Part shown: in pieces, positions 17,096 through 25,588 of the stretch
Layout: the number at the start of each line of letters is the position of its first letter
Position numbering within the stretch: position 1 is the first letter of the stretch
NCBI GenBank assembly: GCA_021780395.1
Contig: JAJXYU010000076.1
Coordinates: 1-33,519, forward strand
Reading direction: 5' to 3'
Source: Pseudomonadota bacterium
GTDB lineage: Bacteria; Pseudomonadota; Gammaproteobacteria; Steroidobacterales; Steroidobacteraceae
Length of the DNA stretch: 33,519 bases
Made by a program: the position numbers and the translations under genes
Notes under the pieces: generated by a model
Database searches by the model: none
What the model saw: only the letters and a program-made list of their open reading frames with translations
What the model was told of the DNA's origin: nothing

Positions 17096-18508
17096 ATGAC
17101 GAGCCTCGCGACAGCCCGGTCCGGTCGCGCGGGTCGGGCTGTGCGGTTTGCGGCCGCCACCGTCGCGCTGCTCGTGCCGGTCGCCGGCGTCGCGGCGGAT
17201 CCGCCCGCCGCGACCGCACCGGACACCACCGCACCGGACACCGCCGCGCCACCGACCACGACCGATGTCGGATCCCCCGATTTCGCGCTGCACGCCCAGT
17301 CGACGTTCGTCGAGCAGGCGACCGACTCCTTTCGGTCCCCCTACGCGGGACCGAACAGCCTGTCGCCGCACATCGGTCGCGAGACCTTCGACGCGTCCCT
17401 GTTCGCCGGGTGGCGCCCGTGGCGCGGCGCGCAGGTCTGGATCGAGCCCGAGATCGACCAAGGCTTCGGGCTCGACGGCACCGTCGGTGCCGCGGGATTC
17501 CCGAGCGGCGAGGCCTACAAGGTCGGCCAGCGCCGACCCTATCTTCGGTGGCAGCGGGCGTTCTTCCGCGACACGCTCGACCTCGGCGGCGCCGCGGTGG
17601 ACGTGCCCGCCGACGCGACGCAGCTCCCGGAACACGTGACCGCGAACCGCCTGGTGTTCACGATCGGCAAGTTCTCGGTGACCGATCTGTTCGACACCAA
17701 TGCCTACGCGCACGATCCGCGCGTCGATTTCCTGAACTGGTCGATGATCGACGCCAGCACGTTCGATTACGCGGCGGATGCGTGGGGTTATTCGGTCGGT
17801 GCCGCGCTCGAGTGGTATGAGGGCCGATGGACCCTGCGGGGCGGCGTGTTCGACCTGTCGACCGTACCGAACAGCGCGCACCTGGATCCCGGTGCGCACG
17901 AATTCCAGATGATCGCCGAGATCGACCGGCGCGAGCACTGGTTCGGACGCGCGGGCCGGGTGTCGCTGACCGCGTTCCAGAGCCGCGCGCGGATGGGCTT
18001 GCTGGACGCCGCGGTCCAGCTCGCCGGATCGACCGGGACGCCGATCGACATCGCCGCCGTCCGTCAGTATCGTGGCCGCTTCGGCGCGAGCCTCGCGATC
18101 GAGCAGTCGGTCGCGGACGGCGTCGGCGTGTTCGCGCGCATCGGCAAGGCCGCGGGAAACGTCGAAACCTATGAGTTCACCGATGCGGACCGGTCGGTCT
18201 CCGCCGGTGTGTCGATCGACGGGGCGCGCTGGCGTCGGCCCGGCGACACGCTCGGCGCCGGCGTCGCGGTCAACGGAATATCGGCCGCGCGCGAGCGGTT
18301 CCTCGCCGCCGGCGGCCTGGGCTTGCTCGTCGGCGACGGGCGCCTGCCGCACCCGGGCGCGGAGCAGATCCTGGAGACCTATTATTCCGCGGCGATCGGC
18401 GGCCATGCGCACGTCGCGCTCGACTACCAGCGCATCGTGAATCCGGGTTACAACCGCGACCGGGGTCCGGTCTCGGTGTTCGCGCTCCGGCTGCACGTCG
18501 CATACTGA
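17096..18508 (+). CDS. OprB-like carbohydrate-selective porin family protein
   Basis: This 470-residue outer-membrane barrel protein has a signal peptide (about 1-34, ending GVAA) and a short Pro/Thr/Ala linker to about 57. A porin domain follows. Recognisable OprB-family segments are GKFSVTDLFDTNAYAHDPR, FDYAADAWGYSVGAALEWY and GRWTLRGGVFDLSTVPN. The chain ends in aromatic Tyr (LHVAY), near the usual barrel end. Family members allow diffusion of sugars, but many have unknown cargo. GGAGATCGAG precedes the ATG. The promoter gap is shared with dmeR and contains a candidate metal operator, which hints at a link to metal or metal-chelate passage; that is inference. Confidence 0.8.
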   Translation: MTSLATARSGRAGRAVRFAAATVALLVPVAGVAADPPAATAPDTTAPDTAAPPTTTDVGSPDFALHAQSTFVEQATDSFRSPYAGPNSLSPHIGRETFDASLFAGWRPWRGAQVWIEPEIDQGFGLDGTVGAAGFPSGEAYKVGQRRPYLRWQRAFFRDTLDLGGAAVDVPADATQLPEHVTANRLVFTIGKFSVTDLFDTNAYAHDPRVDFLNWSMIDASTFDYAADAWGYSVGAALEWYEGRWTLRGGVFDLSTVPNSAHLDPGAHEFQMIAEIDRREHWFGRAGRVSLTAFQSRARMGLLDAAVQLAGSTGTPIDIAAVRQYRGRFGASLAIEQSVADGVGVFARIGKAAGNVETYEFTDADRSVSAGVSIDGARWRRPGDTLGAGVAVNGISAARERFLAAGGLGLLVGDGRLPHPGAEQILETYYSAAIGGHAHVALDYQRIVNPGYNRDRGPVSVFALRLHVAY

Positions 18509-18523
18509 TCGCGCGATCCCGCA

Positions 18524-19960
18524 TCACCCCGTCGCGGCGGCCTCCTCGCTGATCCGCCGCCACGCCGCGTCGACGTGGCGCTGTGCGGTGTGCGTCTGGC
18601 CGACGCAGAGCCGCAAGGTCAGCTTCCCGTCGAGCTTGGTGTGGGTGAGGTAGAGCTCACCGCTCGCATTCAACGCATCGAGAAGCCTTTGGTTCGCGGC
18701 ATCGCCGCTGCGCAGGCGGAAGCACACGAGGTTCAACGGCGCCGGCGCCGCGAGCTCGAAGCGCTCGTCCCCGCGGACCCGGTCGGCAAAACGCTGCGCG
18801 AGCCGCACGTGCTCGCGCACGTGGTGCTGCAGACCCTCGACCCCGTAGTGGCGGATCACGAACCACAGCTTCAGCGCGCGGAAGCGCCGGCCGAGCGGCA
18901 CCTGCCAGTCCCGGTAGTCGATCACCGCGCCCGATTCGGTCGCCTTGTTCCGCAGGTACTCGGGCAGCACCGACAGCGTCTCGATCAGGTGCCTGCGGTC
19001 CGCGACGTAGAAGCAGTCGCAGTCGAAATTGGTGAACATCCACTTGTGCGGATTGAAGCAGTAGCTGTCCGCGAACTCGACGCCGTCGTGCAGATACCGG
19101 AACTCCGGGCACAGCGCCGCCGTGCCGCACATCGCGGCGTCGACATGCAGCCACAGACCGCGCTCGCGGCACAGGCGCCCGATCTCCCGGACCGGATCGA
19201 TCGCGGTCGACGACGTCGTGCCCACGGTCGCGCACACGAAGCACGGCACGAGCCCCGCCGCCTCGTCCGCGGCGATGCGCCGCGCAAGCGCATCCGGTCG
19301 CATCGCGAACCGCTCGTCGACCTCGATCTGCCGCAGGTTCTCGGCGCCGATCCCGGCGATCTTCGCCGCCTTCTCCACCGACGAATGGGTCTGCGTCGAG
19401 CAGTAGGCGACGAGCCGTCCGTCGGTGCCCCGCCGGTTGCTCGCGAAGCGCGTCGCGCGTTCGCGAGCCGCGAGCATCGCGCACAGGGTCGCGCTCGATG
19501 CCGAATCCTGGATCACGCCGCCGCCGTCCCCGGACGACGCGAAACGCTGCGGCAGACCGAGCATCGGCACCAGCCAATCGAGCACCTGGGTTTCGAGCTC
19601 GGTGCACGCGGGGCTCGTGGACCAGAGCATGCCTTGCACACCGAGCCCCGCGGCGAGCAGTTCGCCGAGGATCGCGGGACCCGAGGAGTTCGCCGGAAAG
19701 TACCCGAAGAAATTCGGCGACTGCCAATGGGTGATTCCGGGCAGGATCAGCCGCTCGACGTCCGCGAGCACGGCATCGAAGGACTCGCCCCGAACCGGCG
19801 CGCTTTGCGGCAGCTGCGCGCGAAGTTCGCCCGGCTGGGCGCGCGAGAGCACCGGCAAGCGTTCGACGCGCTCCAGATAATCGGCGATCCAATCGACGAC
19901 GGCGTACCCTTGACGCCGGAAATCGTCCGAGGACAGATGAAAGGTCTTTTCTTCGGACAT
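18524..19960 (-). CDS. Aromatic-L-amino-acid decarboxylase family PLP enzyme
   Basis: This 478-residue group II PLP decarboxylase closely follows animal and bacterial AADC. SPACTELETQVLDW is at 116-129, the cofactor-stacking His192 is in THSS, Asp274 in LHVDAA binds the PLP ring nitrogen, and the Schiff-base Lys306 is in FNPHKWMFTNFD. In the catalytic loop the key residue aligned with human DDC Tyr332 is Tyr335 (PEYLRNK), which predicts simple decarboxylation rather than the aldehyde-forming variants that carry Phe. Likely products are aromatic amines from Trp, Phe, Tyr or DOPA; the exact substrate is not readable. The Shine-Dalgarno is weak. It converges on the porin gene with a 15-base gap, and its neighbours do not indicate a pathway. 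Confidence 0.88.
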   Translation of the reverse strand: MSEEKTFHLSSDDFRRQGYAVVDWIADYLERVERLPVLSRAQPGELRAQLPQSAPVRGESFDAVLADVERLILPGITHWQSPNFFGYFPANSSGPAILGELLAAGLGVQGMLWSTSPACTELETQVLDWLVPMLGLPQRFASSGDGGGVIQDSASSATLCAMLAARERATRFASNRRGTDGRLVAYCSTQTHSSVEKAAKIAGIGAENLRQIEVDERFAMRPDALARRIAADEAAGLVPCFVCATVGTTSSTAIDPVREIGRLCRERGLWLHVDAAMCGTAALCPEFRYLHDGVEFADSYCFNPHKWMFTNFDCDCFYVADRRHLIETLSVLPEYLRNKATESGAVIDYRDWQVPLGRRFRALKLWFVIRHYGVEGLQHHVREHVRLAQRFADRVRGDERFELAAPAPLNLVCFRLRSGDAANQRLLDALNASGELYLTHTKLDGKLTLRLCVGQTHTAQRHVDAAWRRISEEAAATG

Positions 19961-20008
19961 GCCCGCGCCGTTCGTGAATCGCCCCGCCGGCCGATGCGGC
20001 CGCGCGCG

Positions 20009-20281
20009 CTATTGCAAGCCGCAGAATCCGCCGCCGCAGGCGCCGGATCCGCAGGCCGGCGCGCCGCAGCCGGCCTCGCCCGGCGTGGGACCCGCGGTGC
20101 CCGCCGATCCGATGTAGCCGGCCGAGATCAATTTTTCGACCGGCGCGCGCGGATCCGTCATGCCGGGCGCGATGCCGGCGCGCTCGCAGACCTCGCCCCA
20201 GGTGTTCAGTCGTTCGTCCATCTTGTGACGCACTTCGACCACGCGACCGTTGCTCGTGCACTGATATTCGTAGGTAGGCAT
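20009..20281 (-). CDS. FmdB-like putative zinc-ribbon protein with Cys-rich tail
   Basis: This 90-residue small protein begins MPTYEYQC, the standard FmdB/CxxC zinc-ribbon opening, but the second Cys of each knuckle is missing. Cys8 is followed by Asn11 and Cys32 by Ala35. Residues 44-60 (DPRAPVEKLISAGYIGS) are typical of longer relatives. The last 20 residues are Gly/Ala-rich with four cysteines spaced exactly five apart (72, 77, 82, 87). Function is unknown; a role in metal binding is inferred from the cysteines. The start at 20281 is chosen because the family motif begins there. A TATACT -10-like element lies upstream on the same strand (20346-20351). Confidence 0.75.
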   Translation of the reverse strand: MPTYEYQCTSNGRVVEVRHKMDERLNTWGEVCERAGIAPGMTDPRAPVEKLISAGYIGSAGTAGPTPGEAGCGAPACGSGACGGGFCGLQ

Positions 20282-20432
20282 CGTCCGAACGTCCTTGCAA
20301 ATCCAAACCATGGCCGCCCCGCGCACCGCGCGGGACTCGAGCGCAAGTATAACCCGGGCCGGCGGCGCGGCGGGTGTGGTATGGTCCCGCAGCGATGCGC
20401 GCCAATGTACGCGCGCGGGAACGATCCTCTAG
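20282..20432. other. Divergent intergenic region (FmdB-like / U32 pair)
   Basis: This 151-base gap holds a reverse-strand TATACT (20346-20351) for the FmdB-like gene and a forward TATGGT (20380-20385) preceded by TGTG, resembling an extended -10, for the U32 genes. No clear -35 elements are present. The ribosome site before the U32 start is weak (GGAACGATCC). Confidence 0.35.
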
Positions 20433-21332
20433 ATGCAGCCGCTTTTCGACGACGCCCGTGGCCTGCGACCAGGCCCCGAGAGCGGACCCGCGGCGGACGG
20501 CATACGCGGTCCGCAGCTCGCGGTCGCGGTCGACGATCCGCGGCGCCTGCGGACGATCGCCACCGCCGCCGCGCAAGCCCGTGTCGGCGGGTGCACCGAT
20601 GGTGCCCGCGCGACCCACTGGTACTTCGGCAGCGAGTTCTGCGAGCATTTGTTCCCGTCCCGCGCCGCCCTGCAACGGGGAGTCGCGACGGCCGACCGCG
20701 ACGGCTTGACCTTGGTGCTGTTGACGCCGGTCGCGAACGACGCGCTGATCGAACGGATCGAGGCGAGCACCAGCGAGCTGCCGCGGCACGCCGAAATCGT
20801 CGTGAACGACTGGGGCGTCGCGCGACGCTTGCGCGCCGCCGATCCCGATCGCATCCTGATCGCCGGCCGCCAGCTCTCGAAGACGATCAAGGATCCGCGC
20901 CTGCCCTCGCCCGCGTGGCTCGCGCCGTTCGCGAGCGGTTATGCGAACGACGCGTTTCATCGTCTGCTACGGCGGCTGCGCATCGCAAGAGTAGAACTCG
21001 ACGTGCCGCCGTTCGCGACCGCGACCACGTTCGAGGTCGGCGGCTTCGCGGTGTCGGCCTGGGTGCCGTACGGCTATGTCGCGAAAGGCCGGATCTGCAA
21101 GATCGGCTCGACGAGCCAGGTGCGGGCGGCCAAATTCTCCCCGGGCGGCCGGTGCCGTCGCGAATGCCGGCGAGTGAGCGAGATCGACGCGCAATCGCCG
21201 GCGCCGGCCGCGACACCGGTCACCTGCGTCGGCAACACGCTGCTCTACCGGCATGGCAAAGCCGAATCGGCCGCGGTGCGCGCCGGCGTCGACGCCGGTC
21301 GGATCGACCGGATCGTCGTCGGCGAGGACTGA
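20433..21332 (+). CDS. U32 family protein, UbiV-like
   Basis: This 299-residue protein resembles the short U32 (peptidase U32) group: VVNDWGVARRLR (123-134), a TIM-barrel-like pattern, and VPYGYVAKGRICKI. Cys70, Cys222, Cys241 and Cys245 reproduce the order and approximate spacing of the four [4Fe-4S] ligands of UbiV (Cys39, 180, 193, 197), especially the final C-x3-C. UbiU/UbiV form an O2-independent hydroxylase for ubiquinone; other U32 proteins modify tRNA or rRNA. Sequence divergence is large, so I do not name it ubiV. It lies four bases before a second U32 gene, suggesting a heterodimer. ATG at 20433 is the best start, but the ribosome site is weak. Confidence 0.7.
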   Translation: MQPLFDDARGLRPGPESGPAADGIRGPQLAVAVDDPRRLRTIATAAAQARVGGCTDGARATHWYFGSEFCEHLFPSRAALQRGVATADRDGLTLVLLTPVANDALIERIEASTSELPRHAEIVVNDWGVARRLRAADPDRILIAGRQLSKTIKDPRLPSPAWLAPFASGYANDAFHRLLRRLRIARVELDVPPFATATTFEVGGFAVSAWVPYGYVAKGRICKIGSTSQVRAAKFSPGGRCRRECRRVSEIDAQSPAPAATPVTCVGNTLLYRHGKAESAAVRAGVDAGRIDRIVVGED

Positions 21333-21336
21333 GCGC

Positions 21337-22347
21337 ATGAGAGTGACCGCCCCGATCAGCCGCCTCGAGGAAATCGAGACCCTGGCCGCCGCCGGCGCCG
21401 ACGAGATCTATTGCGGCGTGGTCCCGGACGAGTGGATCGCGCGGTTCAACAGCGGCGCTGTCAATCGACGGCTCTTCGGCAACCTGCGGGGCCTCGAAGC
21501 GCTGCGCGACGCGATCGATCGCGCGCATCGGCACGGCCGCTCGTTGTTCCTCGTGTTGAACGCTCCACACTACGGCGCCGCGCACCAGCGCGCGTTGCTC
21601 GATCTCGCGCAGCGCTTCCGCGATTTCGGCGGCGACGCGGTGATCGTCGCCGATGCCGGCTTGATCGCCGAGTTGCACGAACGGGTCGAGGGGCTGCGCG
21701 TGCACCTGAGCTCGGTCGCCGGCTGCCGCAATTCCGCGGCCGTCGAGTTCTATCGGGATCTCGGCGTGCGCCGGGTGATCCTGCCGCGCGACGTCACGCT
21801 CGGGGAGATCGCGGCGATCTGCGCGAACGCGCATGATCTCGAGATCGAGGCCTTCGTGCTGAACGACGGCTGCGTGTTCGAGGAAGGGCTGTGTCATTCG
21901 ATCCACCTGCCGGCCAAGCTCGGCGGCCCGATCTGCCTCGACCGGCGCACGCCGCGATACGTCGGACGCCACGGCCGCGGGATCCCGGAGCGCCTGGGGG
22001 CCGAACTCGACGCCAACGACGCCGACTACCGCGACTGGCTCTGGTATCGATTCGGTTGCGGGTTCGCGACGACGGCCAAGGGCCATCCCTATGGCCCTTG
22101 CGGCCTTTGCGCCGTGCCACAACTGGCCGCCGCGGGACTCGCGTCGGTCAAGATCGCCGGCCGTGAGCGCTCGACGGCCCAGAAGGTCGCGAGCGTCCGC
22201 ATGGTGCGCGCGGTCGTCGACCGGGCGCTGCGCGGGGAGGATCGCGAGGCCGTGCGGCGATTCGCGGTCTCGATCCGTGGCGTCGAGGAACGGTGCCGAA
22301 CCGGCTACATGTGCTACTACCCGGAAGTGCGCGCGGGCGTGCCCTGA
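21337..22347 (+). CDS. U32 family protein, UbiU-like
   Basis: The second U32 protein has 336 residues. It shows GADEIYCGVV (20-29), the barrel segment VHLSSVAGCRNSAAVEFYRDLGV, VILPRDVTLGEI, and the core FVLNDGCVFEEGLCHSIH. Cys179, Cys186, Cys200 and Cys241 match the spacing of the UbiU [4Fe-4S] ligands (169, 176, 193, 232). Extra cysteines occur in GPCGLC (255, 258) and CRTGYMCYY (320, 326), which UbiU lacks and which suggest another metal or substrate site. It probably forms a complex with the preceding gene. The reaction is unknown; a protease role is unlikely given what is known of U32 relatives. Its start lies four bases after the upstream stop. Confidence 0.78.
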   Translation: MRVTAPISRLEEIETLAAAGADEIYCGVVPDEWIARFNSGAVNRRLFGNLRGLEALRDAIDRAHRHGRSLFLVLNAPHYGAAHQRALLDLAQRFRDFGGDAVIVADAGLIAELHERVEGLRVHLSSVAGCRNSAAVEFYRDLGVRRVILPRDVTLGEIAAICANAHDLEIEAFVLNDGCVFEEGLCHSIHLPAKLGGPICLDRRTPRYVGRHGRGIPERLGAELDANDADYRDWLWYRFGCGFATTAKGHPYGPCGLCAVPQLAAAGLASVKIAGRERSTAQKVASVRMVRAVVDRALRGEDREAVRRFAVSIRGVEERCRTGYMCYYPEVRAGVP

Positions 22348-22368
22348 CCCCAATCGATCATCCGGCGC

Positions 22369-22374
22369 TATAAT
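22369..22374 (+). promoter_or_regulatory. Perfect -10 box (TATAAT) before the YccA-family gene
   Basis: A consensus TATAAT lies 35 bases before the YccA-family start in a GC-rich setting (GCGC-TATAAT-GG). The -35 is not clear; CTGACC at 22344-22349 is 19 bases away and overlaps the preceding stop codon. This gives the gene its own promoter, separate from the U32 pair. Confidence 0.6.
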
Positions 22375-22409
22375 GGCGCCAATCGATGGATTCAACCGAG
22401 GAGATTTCC

Positions 22410-23171
22410 ATGGCTGATCGCTCCCTCCGCTCCGGCAATCCGGGCCTGAACGACAAGACGTTCGCGAAGGTCCCGGTCGCGGGCGCGGCCGAACCGATGA
22501 CCTTGTCCGGAACGATCAACAAGTCGTTCCTGTTGTTGATCGCGCTCATGCTGGCGGCGCTGTGGCCCTGGTCGCAGTACCTGTCCAGTGGGAACGTCGC
22601 GGTGATCGGCCCGGCCCTCGGGTTCGGCGCGATCGGCGGCCTGGTGCTCGCGCTGATCATCAGCTTCAAACCCACCACCGCCCCCTATCTCGCGGTGCCG
22701 TACGCGCTGCTCGAGGGTCTCGCGATCGGCGGCCTGTCGGCAATGCTCGAGAGCCGCTATCCAGGCATCGCGATCCAGGCGGTCGGACTGACCTTCGGCG
22801 TGTTCGCCGTGATGCTGGTCGCGTATCGCACCGGCCTGATCCGGGCGACCGAACGGTTCCGCGCGGTCGTGCTCGCGGCGACCGGCGGCATCGCACTCGT
22901 CTATGTGGTCACGATCGTGCTCAGTTTCTTCCACGTGCAGACACCGGTGTTCAGCCTGACCGACTCCTCCCCGCTCAGCATCGGCATCTCGCTGGTGATC
23001 GTCGGCGTCGCCGCGCTGAACCTGATCCTGGACTTCGACATCATCGAGACCGGGGTCGCACGCGGCGCGCCGCGCTACATGGAGTGGTACTGCGGATTCG
23101 GCCTGCTGGTCACGCTGGTCTGGCTGTACATGGAGATCCTGCGTCTGCTCGCGAAGATGCGCAACAACTAG
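22410..23171 (+). CDS. Bax inhibitor-1/YccA family membrane protein
   Basis: This 253-residue inner-membrane protein has about seven helices, starting with SFLLLIALMLAALWPW, after a polar N-terminus (MADRSLRSGNPGLNDKTF) typical of the soil and marine YccA-like branch. Other typical segments are PYALLEGLAIGGLSAMLE, FGVFAVMLVAYRTG, LILDFDIIETGVARGAPRYMEWYCGFGLLVTLVWLY; the DFD/acidic pair lies within the helix region used for ion leak in BsYetJ. In E. coli YccA modulates the FtsH protease. The ATG at 22410 is preceded by GAGGAG at the right spacing, better than the ATG at 22386. The stop shares CTAG with the convergent ppsA stop. Confidence 0.85.
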   Translation: MADRSLRSGNPGLNDKTFAKVPVAGAAEPMTLSGTINKSFLLLIALMLAALWPWSQYLSSGNVAVIGPALGFGAIGGLVLALIISFKPTTAPYLAVPYALLEGLAIGGLSAMLESRYPGIAIQAVGLTFGVFAVMLVAYRTGLIRATERFRAVVLAATGGIALVYVVTIVLSFFHVQTPVFSLTDSSPLSIGISLVIVGVAALNLILDFDIIETGVARGAPRYMEWYCGFGLLVTLVWLYMEILRLLAKMRNN

Positions 23172-25588
23172 CCGGCACGGGAGCCCGGGCTCGGCCGCGC
23201 GCGGCCGAGCTTGGCCTCCACCTCGAGCACGTGACGCGTGGTCGCCAGCACGCTGTCGGCGTTCAGGCTCATCGAATCGATCCCGATCTCCACGAGGAAT
23301 TCCGCGATCTCCGGATAATCGGACGGCGCCTGCCCGCAGAGCCCCGAGTGGATTCCGTTGCGCCGGCAGCCTTCGACCGCGAGACGGATCATCCGCTTGA
23401 CGCCCTCGTCCCGCTCGTCGTAATCGAACGCGACGATCTCGCTGTCACGATCGACACCGAGCGTGAGCTGCGTGAGGTCGTTCGAGCCGATCGAGAACCC
23501 ATCGAAGCGCTTCGCGAATTCGTCGATCGACAGCACGTTGTTCGGGACCTCGCACATCGCATAGACCTGCAGTCCGTTCTTGCCGCGCTCGAGGCCGAAT
23601 TCGGCCATCTTCGCGAGCACCTCGTCGGCCTCGCGGACCCGGCGCACGAACGGCAGCATCAACACGACGTTGTCGAAGCCCATGTCCTCCCGGACGCGCC
23701 GCATCGCGCGACACTCGAGTCCGAACCCTTCGACGTAGGCCGGATGCGCGTAGCGTGACGCGCCGCGAAACCCGAGCATCGGATTCGCCTCGACCGGCTC
23801 GAAATCGGTGCCGCCGAGCAACGTCGCGTATTCGTTCGACTTGAAATCCGACATCCGCACGATCACCGGTTTCGGCCAGAAGGCCGCCGCGATCGTGCCG
23901 ATCCCCTCCGCGAGACGTTGCACGAAGTAACCGGCGCCATCCGTGCCCGCCGCGATCATCGCCTCGATCCGCGCACGCACGTCGGGATCCCGGACGCGGT
24001 CGGGGTGCAGCAGCGCGAGCGGATGCGCCTTGATGGTCTCGGCGATCACGAACTCCATCCGCGCGAGTCCGACTCCGTCGTTCGGCAGGAACGAGACCTT
24101 GAAGGCGAGTTCGGGATTGCCGACGTTGATCATGATCGACGTCGCGGGCCGCGGCAGATCCGCGACCTCCAGGTGTTCCACCGTGAACGGGATCGCGCCG
24201 CGATAGATCCGGCCGGTATCGCCTTGCGCGCAGGACACCGTGACCTCGTCGCCGGTCACGAGCTTCGCGGTCGCGTCGCCCGTGCCGACGACCGCCGGCA
24301 CGCCGAGTTCGCGGGCGATGATCGCGGCGTGGCAGGTCCGGCCGCCCCGGTTCGTGACGATCGCGGACGCCTCCTTCATCACCGGCTCCCAATCCGGCGT
24401 CGTGATGTCGGCGACGAGTACCTCGCCGGGCCGGAACTGGCCGAGTTCGCCGAGGTCGCGCACGACCCGCGCGCGCCCCGCGGCGATCCGCTCGCCGACG
24501 GCCTTGCCGACGACGACCGGCTCACCGGCGCCGGTCAGGGCATAGCGGTCGAAGGTGGTCGTCCGGCGCTGCGACGCGACCGTCTCGGGCCGCGCCTGGA
24601 CGATGTAGAGCTTGCCGTCGACGCCGTCCTTGGCCCACTCGATGTCCATCGACCGGCCGTAGTGTTCCTCGATCTCGATCGCGAACCCGGCGAGTTCGAG
24701 CGCTTCGGCGTCGCCGATGCAGTACTTGCCGCGATCCGCCTTCGGCGTCGGCACGTTGCGGGTGGTCCGCGCCGCTTCCCCTTCGACGTAGATCATCTTC
24801 ACCGCCTTGTCGCCGAGGGATCGGCGCAGCACCATGCGCTTGCCGCGTCGGTAGGTCGGCTTGTGCACGTAGAACTCGTCCGGATCGACGGCGCCTTGCA
24901 CGACGTTCTCCCCGAGCCCGTACGACCCGGTGATGAACACGACGTCGCGGAAGCCGGACTCCGTGTCGAGCGTGAACATCACGCCGGAAGCGGCCAGATC
25001 CGAGCGGACCATCTTCATCACGCCGATCGACAGCGCGACCTTGAAATGGTCGAACCCTTGGTCGAGCCGGTAGTGGATCGCCCGGTCCGTGAACAGGCTC
25101 GCGAAGTCGCGCCGGCAGGCATCGAGGAGCGCGGCGTCGCCGCGAACGTTGAGATAGGTTTCCTGCTGCCCCGCGAAGCTCGCGTTCGGCAGATCCTCGG
25201 CGGTCGCGGAGCTGCGCACCGCGAGGCTCACGTCGGGGCCGTACTGGTCCTTGAGCACCTGGTACGCGCGCAGGATCTCCGCGGCGAGCTCATCCGGCAG
25301 TCCCGCCCCGTACACGATGTCGCGCGCGCGCCGCCCACGCGCGGCGAGATCGGCGACGTTCGCCGGATCGAGTCCCGTGAGCGCCTCGCGCAACGTCTTG
25401 TCCGCCCCGCCGCGTTCGAGCACGTAACGATACGCATCGGCGGTGATCGCGAATCCGTTCGGGATCCGCAGGCCCCGGGCGGTCAGATGACGGTACATCT
25501 CGCCGAGCGACGCGTTCTTGCCGCCGACGCTGCCGACGTCATCGCGCCCGATCTGATCGAAGAAGCGAACGAATCGAAAGCTGCCCAT
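23168..25588 (-). CDS. ppsA: Phosphoenolpyruvate synthase
   Basis: PpsA makes PEP from pyruvate using ATP to AMP plus phosphate, the gluconeogenic reverse of pyruvate kinase. The 806-residue sequence is full length for the family (E. coli about 792). The N-terminal ATP-binding domain has VGGKNASLGEM and SLAVRSSATAEDLPNASFAGQQ. The phosphohistidine domain carries His420 in NRGGRTCHAAIIAREL. The C-terminal PEP/pyruvate barrel includes MLGFRGASRY, GSNDLTQLTLGVDRDS and the catalytic-Cys region HSGLCGQAPSDYPE. GGGAGG lies eight bases before the ATG. It is divergent from the beta-CASP gene and converges with the YccA-family gene with overlapping stops. Confidence 0.97.
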   Translation of the reverse strand: MGSFRFVRFFDQIGRDDVGSVGGKNASLGEMYRHLTARGLRIPNGFAITADAYRYVLERGGADKTLREALTGLDPANVADLAARGRRARDIVYGAGLPDELAAEILRAYQVLKDQYGPDVSLAVRSSATAEDLPNASFAGQQETYLNVRGDAALLDACRRDFASLFTDRAIHYRLDQGFDHFKVALSIGVMKMVRSDLAASGVMFTLDTESGFRDVVFITGSYGLGENVVQGAVDPDEFYVHKPTYRRGKRMVLRRSLGDKAVKMIYVEGEAARTTRNVPTPKADRGKYCIGDAEALELAGFAIEIEEHYGRSMDIEWAKDGVDGKLYIVQARPETVASQRRTTTFDRYALTGAGEPVVVGKAVGERIAAGRARVVRDLGELGQFRPGEVLVADITTPDWEPVMKEASAIVTNRGGRTCHAAIIARELGVPAVVGTGDATAKLVTGDEVTVSCAQGDTGRIYRGAIPFTVEHLEVADLPRPATSIMINVGNPELAFKVSFLPNDGVGLARMEFVIAETIKAHPLALLHPDRVRDPDVRARIEAMIAAGTDGAGYFVQRLAEGIGTIAAAFWPKPVIVRMSDFKSNEYATLLGGTDFEPVEANPMLGFRGASRYAHPAYVEGFGLECRAMRRVREDMGFDNVVLMLPFVRRVREADEVLAKMAEFGLERGKNGLQVYAMCEVPNNVLSIDEFAKRFDGFSIGSNDLTQLTLGVDRDSEIVAFDYDERDEGVKRMIRLAVEGCRRNGIHSGLCGQAPSDYPEIAEFLVEIGIDSMSLNADSVLATTRHVLEVEAKLGRARPSPGSRAG

